The notes under the pieces were generated by a model. The model was not told the origin of the DNA and did not search any database. It was given only the letters and a program-made list of their open reading frames with translations. DNA of 64,000 nucleotides from Nocardia sp. BSTN01 (lineage in GTDB: Bacteria; Actinomycetota; Actinomycetes; Mycobacteriales; Mycobacteriaceae), in contig NZ_JADKYP010000033.1 of assembly GCF_015354405.1 (NCBI RefSeq), positions 17,335 to 81,334 of the forward strand. The letters run 5' to 3'. This document shows positions 57,622-64,000 of the stretch, one piece after another (the stretch's first letter is position 1; every line of letters begins with the position of its first letter). The position numbers and the translations under genes are program-made.

Positions 57622-60060
57622 ATGAGTGCAGACGAATTGTCCCAGGGCGCCAAGGAGCTGGTGGCCGCACGAGATCAACTGCTCGACGGTGGTGATCCCC
57701 GGCGCCCGCGGCTGAGCGCCGAGGCGTTGCGGCAGGCGCTGGTCGACCTGCACGAACTGTGGTTGACCACCAAGGGCGCGGAGCTGGGCATCACCGCCGA
57801 CAGCGGGCTGGCCGTGGTGGCGGTCGGGGGACTGGGCCGGCGTGAGATGCTGCCGTATTCCGATCTGGATCTGGTGCTGCTGCACGACGACGTCGATCCC
57901 GCACGGGTCGCCGAAGTCGCCGATCGGCTCTGGTACCCGCTGTGGGACGCCCACATCAAACTGGATCACAGCGTGCGGACCGTGCCGCAGGCGCTGCGGG
58001 TGGCCGCCGACGACCTCACCGCCGCGCTCGGCATGCTCGACGCCCGCCACATCGTCGGCGACGCGGAACTGAGCAATCTGCTCATCGGTGGTGTGCGCCG
58101 CGAATGGCGTACCGGAATCCGTTCGCGCTTCGCCGAATTGGTGGAACAGGCGCAGGCGCGATGGAAGCGCAACGGCGAGATCGCGCATCGGGCCGAGCCC
58201 GACCTCAAGAGCGGTCGCGGTGGGCTGCGCGATATCCAGCTGCTCGACGCCCTGGCCATCGCCCAGCTGACCGACGCCATGCCCGGCCTGGGCCCCGACG
58301 TTCCCGGCGGCGGTCTCGAGGCCGCCCACCGCCGGCTGCTCGACGTGCGGACCGAACTGCATCGGGTGGCCGGGCGGTCCCGTGATCAGCTGCGCGCCCA
58401 GGACGCGGACGAAATCGGCGCCGCCCTGCGCATCGGCGATCGATTCGATCTGGCGCGCACGCTCAGCGATGCGGCGCGCACGGTCGTCTATTCGGTCGAC
58501 GTCGGCCTGCGCACCGCCGGCAACGCGCTGCCGCGCCGCGGTCTGGCCCGGCTGCGGCGCCTGCCCGTTCGCCGCCCGCTCGACGAGGGCGTGGTCGAAC
58601 ACGCCGGCGAGGTGGTGCTGGCCCGCGACGCTCGGCCGCAGCGCGATCCCGGCCTGATCCTGCGGGTCGCCGCCGCCTCCGCGCGCACCGGCCTGCCGAT
58701 GTCGGCGACCACCCTCAATCGCCTGTCCGAGGATGCCCCGGAACTGCGCGAACCGTGGCCGCGCGAGGCGCTCAACGATCTGCTGGTGCTGCTCGGCGCC
58801 GGCCGCAACACCATCGACGCGGTGGAGGCGCTGGATCGAACGGGCTTGTGGGGCAGGCTGTTTCCGGAATGGGGGGCGGTGCGTGACCTGCCGCCCCGCG
58901 ATGCCGTGCACACCTGGACCGTCGACCGCCACCTGGTCGAGACCGTCGCCTACGCCGGTGCGCTGAGCACCCGGGTCGCCCGGCCTGATCTGCTGCTGCT
59001 CGGAGCGTTGCTGCACGATATCGGCAAGGGCCGCACCGAGGATCACAGCGTGGTGGGCGCCGAACTGGCCGACCGGATCGGTCATCGGCTGGGCCTGTGG
59101 CCCGACGATGTGCACAGCCTGGCGACGATCGTGCGGCATCATCTGCTGCTGCCCGAAACGGCGACCCGGCGCGATCTCGACGATCCGGCGACCGCCGCCC
59201 GTGTGGTCGACGCGTTGGGCGGTGAGCGGCAGCTACTGGATCTGCTGCACACCCTCGCCGAGGCCGACTCGCTGGCGACCGGCCCGGGTGTGTGGGGGGA
59301 GTGGAAGGCGTCCCTGATCGGGGAACTGGTGCGCCGCGGCCACGCCGCGATGGCGGGAGAGTCCGCACCCCAACGGGTTTCGCCCACGCCGACCGTGGTC
59401 GACGCGGCCGTCATGGACAAGGTCGCGGCCGGTGGCGTGCACGTGGAATTGTCACCCGGCGACGGGCGCTACATCCACGTCGTCACGGTCGTGGCCCCCG
59501 ATACGCCGGGTCTGCTCTCGGAGGCGGCCGGGGTGCTCGCCCTGCATTCCCTGCGAGTGCTCTCCGCGTCCCTGGCCGCGTCGGGCGACACCGCGATCGA
59601 CACCTTCGTGGTGACACCGACTTTCGGCAATCCGCCCGACGCGGGCCTGCTGCGCCAGGAGTTGATCCGCGCGATCAACGGCGATCTGAAGTTGGCCTCC
59701 CTACTCGCGGACAAGGAGCGCGAGACGGCGACTCGGACCAGCCGGTACGCGCAGGCTCAGCCGAAGGTGATCTGGAGCGAGGTCGAGCGGCCCGGCGAGG
59801 TGGTGCTCGAACTGCGCGCCGAGGACCGCATCGGGCTGCTCAGCCGGTTGGCCGCGGCGCTGGCCGCCGAGGGTGCGGATGTGCGGTGGGCGAAAGCGGA
59901 CACGATGGGCTCGGTGGTGGTCGACTCGTTCGGCCTCGGTCTGGGTGAGAACGACACTCCGCGGCGGCGCCGTGCCATCGAAGCGGCGGTGTTGGGGGTC
60001 GTCCCGCATCAGGAGCCGAAGAAGCCGAGCGAAACGGACACCGGCGCGGATGCCGGTTAG
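57622..60060 (+). CDS. glnD: PII nucleotidyltransferase / nucleotide-removing enzyme
   Basis: An 812-residue bifunctional enzyme. The nucleotidyltransferase domain has [20 protein letters not shown] (about 70-90), the HD domain has [20 protein letters not shown] (about 465), and two C-terminal ACT domains bind glutamine ([15 protein letters not shown] and [13 protein letters not shown]). It modifies GlnK Tyr51 and reverses this in good nitrogen supply. ATG 57622 is used; GTG 57610 is a possible longer start. Confidence 0.96.
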   Translation: MSADELSQGAKELVAARDQLLDGGDPRRPRLSAEALRQALVDLHELWLTTKGAELGITADSGLAVVAVGGLGRREMLPYSDLDLVLLHDDVDPARVAEVADRLWYPLWDAHIKLDHSVRTVPQALRVAADDLTAALGMLDARHIVGDAELSNLLIGGVRREWRTGIRSRFAELVEQAQARWKRNGEIAHRAEPDLKSGRGGLRDIQLLDALAIAQLTDAMPGLGPDVPGGGLEAAHRRLLDVRTELHRVAGRSRDQLRAQDADEIGAALRIGDRFDLARTLSDAARTVVYSVDVGLRTAGNALPRRGLARLRRLPVRRPLDEGVVEHAGEVVLARDARPQRDPGLILRVAAASARTGLPMSATTLNRLSEDAPELREPWPREALNDLLVLLGAGRNTIDAVEALDRTGLWGRLFPEWGAVRDLPPRDAVHTWTVDRHLVETVAYAGALSTRVARPDLLLLGALLHDIGKGRTEDHSVVGAELADRIGHRLGLWPDDVHSLATIVRHHLLLPETATRRDLDDPATAARVVDALGGERQLLDLLHTLAEADSLATGPGVWGEWKASLIGELVRRGHAAMAGESAPQRVSPTPTVVDAAVMDKVAAGGVHVELSPGDGRYIHVVTVVAPDTPGLLSEAAGVLALHSLRVLSASLAASGDTAIDTFVVTPTFGNPPDAGLLRQELIRAINGDLKLASLLADKERETATRTSRYAQAQPKVIWSEVERPGEVVLELRAEDRIGLLSRLAAALAAEGADVRWAKADTMGSVVVDSFGLGLGENDTPRRRRAIEAAVLGVVPHQEPKKPSETDTGADAG

Positions 60061-60264
60061 GTTTACCGACCTCTCGCCGGTTATCGGGTCAACCTGGTCG
60101 TTTGGTCCGTAATGCGGTAACCAGATCGTTGCGGCAACCTCTGCTGGATGTGATGTCCGCCACTCTACGATCGGTGTAGATCGTGAAGTTGATCGTGATC
60201 GCTAGCTGTTCGAGCTGTTGCTGTACCTGTCCGGCGAGTTGGGTGCGTTGAGGGGAGCAGGTCG

Positions 60265-60576
60265 ATGGCAAACGAAGTCGTGTCCTCATCCATGATCACC
60301 AGCGATTCGACCCACCACATCGCTCGCTGTGTCGGCGGCGACCATTGGGTGGTCTCCTGGCTTCCGGGCCGGACTTTGACCGGCGGTCAGGCGGTGGCGG
60401 CCATGAAACTGGCCGGCGCTCTCGTCGACGGCACACCAGGTGACTCCGACTGGGCGACCCTGGACGCCATGGCACTGCCACTGGGGCTGACCGGCCGCGA
60501 GGCGGTCTATCTGGTGGCCTACGAACAGCACGACTTCAGCCGGGCCCCGCGGCCGCGGCACAGCGCGCTGTCCTGA
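60265..60576 (+). CDS. Conserved-looking hypothetical protein
   Basis: A 103-residue cytosolic protein starting MANEVVSSSMITSDSTHHIA, with CVGGDHWVVSWLPGRTLTGG, a helical middle (QAVAAMKLAGALV) and LPLGLTGREAVYLVAYEQHD. A GGGGAG site lies 8 bases upstream of the ATG. No signal peptide or known domain. It sits between glnD and ffh, where M. tuberculosis has the unrelated, larger Rv2917. Function unknown. Confidence 0.72.
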   Translation: MANEVVSSSMITSDSTHHIARCVGGDHWVVSWLPGRTLTGGQAVAAMKLAGALVDGTPGDSDWATLDAMALPLGLTGREAVYLVAYEQHDFSRAPRPRHSALS

Positions 60577-60708
60577 CCGCAGTCCCGGTGACGGGCCCGC
60601 CGCCCGGTCGGCGGCAGGCCTTGGACTAGGGCGAATCCACCGATCGCGGAGTTGCCCGTACCCTGGTAACCCGAGTGACGTCCCTCGACGAGACCAGGAG
60701 CGCGATCG

Positions 60709-62292
60709 GTGTTCGAATCCCTTTCCGACCGGTTGACCGGTGCCCTGAAGGATCTGCGTGGCAAGGGGCGTCTGTCACCGGCCGATATCGACGCGACCGC
60801 GCGCGAGATCCGGCTGGCCCTGCTCGAGGCCGACGTGGCGCTGCCGGTCGTGCGGCAGTTCATCGCCCGCATCAAGGAGCGGGCCAAGGGCTCCGAGGTA
60901 TCGGCCGCGCTGAACCCCGCGCAGCAGGTCGTGAAGATCGTCAACGAGGAATTGATCGGCATCCTCGGTGGTGAGACCCGGCGCCTGCAGTTCGCGAAGA
61001 ACCCGCCGACGGTCGTCATGCTCGCCGGTCTGCAGGGTGCCGGTAAGACCACGCTCGCGGGCAAGCTCGCGAAATGGCTGAAGGGCCAGGGGCATACGCC
61101 CTTGCTGGTGGCGTGTGACCTGCAGCGGCCGGGCGCCGTCACCCAGCTGCAGGTGGTGGGCGAACGGGCCGGTGTGCCGGTGTTCGCCCCGCATCCGGGA
61201 ACGTCGATCGGCGGGGGCGACAACGCCCTGGGTGTCACCGCCGCCGACCCGATCCGCGTCGCCGAGGCCGGTATCGATGAAGCGAAGCAGAAGCACTACG
61301 ACATCGTCATCGTCGACACCGCGGGCCGCCTCGGCATCGACGAGGAGTTGATGCGCCAGGCCGCCGGCATCCGCGACGCCGTGCACCCGGACGAGACGCT
61401 GTTCGTCCTCGACGCCATGATCGGCCAGGACGCCGTCAGCACCGCCGAGGCCTTCCGCGACGGCGTCGGCTTCACCGGTGTCGTGCTGACCAAGCTCGAC
61501 GGTGACGCCCGCGGTGGCGCCGCGCTGTCGGTCCGCGAGGTCACCGGCGTCCCGATCCTGTTCGCCTCCACCGGTGAGAAGCTCGAGGACTTCGACGTCT
61601 TCCACCCGGACCGCATGTCGAGCCGCATCCTCGGCATGGGCGATCTGCTCACCCTGATCGAACAGGCCGAACAGGTCTACGACCAGCAGCAGGCCGAGGA
61701 GGCGGCGCGCAAGATCGGCTCCGGCGAACTCACCCTCGAGGACTTCCTCGACCAGATGCTGGCCATCCGCAAGATGGGCCCGATCGGCAATCTGCTCGGC
61801 ATGCTGCCGGGTGCCGGCCAGATGAAGGATGTGCTGGCCCAGGTCGACGACAAACAACTCGACCGGGTGCAGGCCATCATCCGCGGTATGACCCCCGCCG
61901 AGCGGGCCAACCCGAAGATCATCAACGCCTCCCGCCGCCTGCGCATCGCCAACGGCTCCGGCGTCACCGTCTCCGACGTGAACCAGCTGGTCGACCGCTT
62001 CTTCGAAGCCCGCAAGATGATGGCCGCGATGGGCCGGCAGATGGGCCTGCCAGGCGCGCGCCGCAACGCCAAGGGCAAGAAGGGGAAGAAGGGCAAGAAG
62101 GGCGGACGCGGACCGACGCCGCCGAAGGGGATGCGCGGAGGATTCCCGGGGATGCCGGGTATGCCGGGCGGAATGCCGGGGATGCCCGCCGCGGGGATGC
62201 CGGATCTGTCGAATATGCCCGCGGGGCTGGACGAATTGCCGCCGGGTCTGGAGGGCTTCGATCTGAGCAAGCTGAAGTTCCCCAAGAACTGA
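60709..62292 (+). CDS. ffh: Signal recognition particle protein Ffh
   Basis: The SRP54 GTPase, 527 residues, which binds signal sequences and 4.5S RNA. N domain, then G domain (AGLQGAGKTTLAGKLAKW near 103-120; DTAGRLGID; TKLDGDARGG) and the Met-rich M domain (about 305-450) with RRLRIANGSG RNA-binding residues. The C-terminus has a Lys-rich stretch (KGKKGKKGKKGG) and tandem GMPGMPGG repeats beyond the standard M domain. GTG start. Confidence 0.97.
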   Translation: MFESLSDRLTGALKDLRGKGRLSPADIDATAREIRLALLEADVALPVVRQFIARIKERAKGSEVSAALNPAQQVVKIVNEELIGILGGETRRLQFAKNPPTVVMLAGLQGAGKTTLAGKLAKWLKGQGHTPLLVACDLQRPGAVTQLQVVGERAGVPVFAPHPGTSIGGGDNALGVTAADPIRVAEAGIDEAKQKHYDIVIVDTAGRLGIDEELMRQAAGIRDAVHPDETLFVLDAMIGQDAVSTAEAFRDGVGFTGVVLTKLDGDARGGAALSVREVTGVPILFASTGEKLEDFDVFHPDRMSSRILGMGDLLTLIEQAEQVYDQQQAEEAARKIGSGELTLEDFLDQMLAIRKMGPIGNLLGMLPGAGQMKDVLAQVDDKQLDRVQAIIRGMTPAERANPKIINASRRLRIANGSGVTVSDVNQLVDRFFEARKMMAAMGRQMGLPGARRNAKGKKGKKGKKGGRGPTPPKGMRGGFPGMPGMPGGMPGMPAAGMPDLSNMPAGLDELPPGLEGFDLSKLKFPKN

Positions 62293-62297
62293 CCGTG

Positions 62298-62333
62298 CGA
62301 AACGGGCGGCGTCGGAAGGCGCCGCCCGTTTCG
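62298..62333 (+). terminator. Terminator downstream of ffh
   Basis: A 14-bp perfect stem, CGAAACGGGCGGCG and CGCCGCCCGTTTCG, with an 8-base loop, six bases past the ffh stop. The arm ends are A/T-rich, giving a short U-run (CGUUUCGUGUG). Confidence 0.85.
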
Positions 62334-62429
62334 TGTGTCCGGGGTGTGGTGCCGGGACGCGTACCGCGGAGGGCGGCGGTAGGTTGGCATCGACGGCGAG
62401 ACCGGGTTCGCGACGGGTCAGGAGGCGGT

Positions 62430-63530
62430 ATGCGGATGCATCTGCGCGGGGTGGTTCTTCCCGACGACGAGGTGCGGGAGCTGTGGGTTCGTGACGGGGC
62501 GATCTCGTTCGAGCCGGTGCGCGACGCCGAAACCCTCTGTGACACAGGGTGGATCGTGCCCGGCCTGGTCGACGCCCACTGCCACGTCGGCATTCGCTAC
62601 GGCGGCGGGCACGAGGACCGCGAGGGCGCGATCGCGCAGGCGGAGGTGGAACGCGATGCGGGGGCGCTGCTGCTGCGCGATGCCGGATCGCCCATCGACA
62701 CCCGCTTCATCGACGACCACCACGAACTGCCGAAGATCATCCGGGCCGGCCGCCACATCGCCCGCCCCAAGCGGTATATCCGCGAACTGGGCATCGAACT
62801 GGACGACGAGCGCGATCTGCCCGAGATCGTGGCCGAACAGGCCCGCTTCGGCGACGGCTGGGTCAAGATCGTCGGCGACTGGATCGATCGGTCCGCCGGT
62901 GATCTGCGGCCGCTGTGGAGCGACGCGATCCTGAAGGAGGCCATCGACGCCGCCCACCGCGAAGGCGCCCGCGTCACCGCGCACGTCTTCGGCGAGGACG
63001 CGCTGCCCGGCCTGATCAACGCCGGCATCGACTGCCTCGAGCACGGCACCGGACTCACCGACGACACCATCGAGATGATGGCCGAACACGGCACCGCCCT
63101 GGTGCCCACCCTGGTCAACATCGACACCTTTCCCGATATCGCCGACAGCGCGACCAAATTTCCGGTCTACGCCGCCCATATGCGTGATCTGCACCGCCGG
63201 GTTCGCGACACCGTCGCGAACGCCCACGCGGCGGGGGTGCCGATCTACACCGGCACCGACGCCGGCGGCTCGATCCGGCACGGCCGCATCGCCGACGAGA
63301 TCGACGCGCTGGCCGGGGCGGGGTTGTCGCGGCACGAGGCGCTGGCGGCGTCGTCGTGGCGGGCCCGCGAGTGGCTCGGCCGGCCGGGTATCGAGGACGG
63401 CGCCCCGGCCGATTTCGTCGTCTACCGCACCGACCCGCGGTCGAGCCGTGAAGCGCTCGACGCCCCGGCATACGTCGTCCTGCGTGGGCGGGTGTACCCG
63501 GGCCGCGATCCGGTCACCGGACACCGGTAG
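62430..63530 (+). CDS. Amidohydrolase family protein
   Basis: A 366-residue metal-dependent hydrolase, orthologous by position and type to Rv2915c. Metal motifs: [15 protein letters not shown] (His-x-His), KIVGDWIDR (possible bridging Lys), [20 protein letters not shown] and [13 protein letters not shown] (metal Asp). Related to imidazolonepropionase/prolidase-type enzymes, but the substrate is unknown. ATG 62430 has a perfect AGGAGG eight bases upstream. Confidence 0.9.
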   Translation: MRMHLRGVVLPDDEVRELWVRDGAISFEPVRDAETLCDTGWIVPGLVDAHCHVGIRYGGGHEDREGAIAQAEVERDAGALLLRDAGSPIDTRFIDDHHELPKIIRAGRHIARPKRYIRELGIELDDERDLPEIVAEQARFGDGWVKIVGDWIDRSAGDLRPLWSDAILKEAIDAAHREGARVTAHVFGEDALPGLINAGIDCLEHGTGLTDDTIEMMAEHGTALVPTLVNIDTFPDIADSATKFPVYAAHMRDLHRRVRDTVANAHAAGVPIYTGTDAGGSIRHGRIADEIDALAGAGLSRHEALAASSWRAREWLGRPGIEDGAPADFVVYRTDPRSSREALDAPAYVVLRGRVYPGRDPVTGHR

Positions 63531-63838
63531 GGCGTCGGCGCGACGAGTGGTTCGGCAACGGCGCTGGTCACCGATCTGCGTGGGACCCGCTCGATTCCGG
63601 GGCGATTTCTCCGGGTGCGGGCGTATCTGGCACAATGAACCACCGTCCTCGTCGACGCCCGCGACCTACTCGCGGTGCCGTGTTCGGGGACAGTGTCAGC
63701 CCGTCTCCGGTTACGTACCGCGCGGCGGTCACACACTCAACGCAAAACCGGGCCCGTACCCCGTGCGGGCTGCTGAATTGCGCCGTGACCACTCAGGCTG
63801 CCCTCGGGCGGCCGCCATCGAAAGGCATCGATACAGCC
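63531..63838 (+). promoter_or_regulatory. Intergenic region upstream of rpsP
   Basis: A 308-base gap with no credible gene. CACAAT at 63631-63636, preceded by TTCTCC about 18 bases earlier, is a plausible promoter for rpsP, which would give a leader of about 200 bases. Such a long leader before the rpsP-rimM-trmD genes may be regulatory, but I see no defined RNA fold. Confidence 0.35.
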
Positions 63839-64000
63839 ATGGCTGTCAAGATCAAGCTGACCCGTCTGGGCAAGATCCGCAACCCCCAGTACCGCATCGT
63901 CGTCGCCGATGCGCGCACCCGCCGCGACGGCCGCGCCATCGAGAACGTCGGCAAGTACCACCCGAAGGAAGAGCCCTCGCTGATCGAGGTCGACTCCGAG
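63839..64000 (+). CDS. rpsP: 30S ribosomal protein S16 (partial, cut by window end)
   Basis: The first 54 residues of S16: [20 protein letters not shown] and the [20 protein letters not shown] segment, diagnostic of the family. The frame is open to the window end. It normally leads the rpsP-KH protein-rimM-trmD cluster. Confidence 0.96.
   Translation, partial: MAVKIKLTRLGKIRNPQYRIVVADARTRRDGRAIENVGKYHPKEEPSLIEVDSE

Noticed and set aside
62140-62210. Tandem repeat as a possible CRISPR or VNTR
   Set aside because: The repeats encode GMPGMPGG in the Met-rich tail of Ffh, a normal feature of the family.

Overview
The window is a high-GC (roughly 68%) actinobacterial chromosome segment, most likely from Nocardia or a close relative in the Mycobacteriales. 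Two things support this: the order thiL-ung-rpmB-DhaL/recG, pyc-rsmD-coaD, sepIVA-DUF177-rpmF-rnc-mutM, smc, ftsY-amtB-glnK-glnD-ffh-amidohydrolase-rpsP follows, gene for gene, the order I know from Mycobacterium tuberculosis (Rv2977c down to Rv2909c); and it carries ectABCD, GTG/TTG starts and mycobacterial-type regulators (RamB/PrpR-like, SepIVA). No tRNA, rRNA, transposase, prophage or CRISPR array was seen.

Layout. 1-7800: left-edge partial gene, thiL, ung, a small secreted protein, a GNAT enzyme, rpmB, then a DhaL/FakA-like protein directly abutting recG. 7801-16968: a RamB/PrpR-like regulator, metE under a cobalamin riboswitch, pyruvate carboxylase, rsmD, coaD. 17014-24057: an AbiEi/DUF559 protein and a GtrA protein, then the division/ribosome/repair run sepIVA-DUF177-rpmF-rnc-mutM, followed by a reductase and a PHP phosphoesterase. 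24070-27524: a three-gene DUF350 / ATP-grasp / Gly-rich membrane protein operon, then acyP and osmC. 27642-42795: a stress block with kdpDE divergent from kdpFABC, an L,D-transpeptidase lipoprotein divergent from a two-component system, and ectABCD. 42973-45966: an acyl-CoA dehydrogenase pair and a secreted protein. 46055-49663: smc. 49660-53794: an accessory insert (NmrA-like reductase, two TetR regulators, a flavin monooxygenase, DUF2237). 54000-64000: ftsY, amtB-glnK-glnD, ffh, an amidohydrolase and the start of rpsP.

How the genes fit together. The conserved backbone covers translation (rpmB, rpmF, rpsP), RNA processing (rnc, rsmD), protein export (ftsY, ffh), chromosome organisation (smc), repair (ung, mutM, recG) and nitrogen control (amtB-glnK-glnD behind a GlnR-like box). 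Relative to the M. tuberculosis order, the mutM-smc and smc-ftsY junctions have been opened, and osmC-acyP sits on the opposite strand inside the larger insert. That insert concentrates osmotic and envelope functions: high-affinity K+ uptake, ectoine and hydroxyectoine synthesis, a peptidoglycan cross-linker and a kinase with almost no external loop.

The most promising overlooked elements are two tiny membrane-protein ORFs at the kdp locus. One (27 aa) overlaps the kdpF start by four bases and the other (48 aa) overlaps the kdpD start by four bases, each behind a ribosome binding site. KdpC also carries an unusual insertion of about 110 residues with four cysteines.
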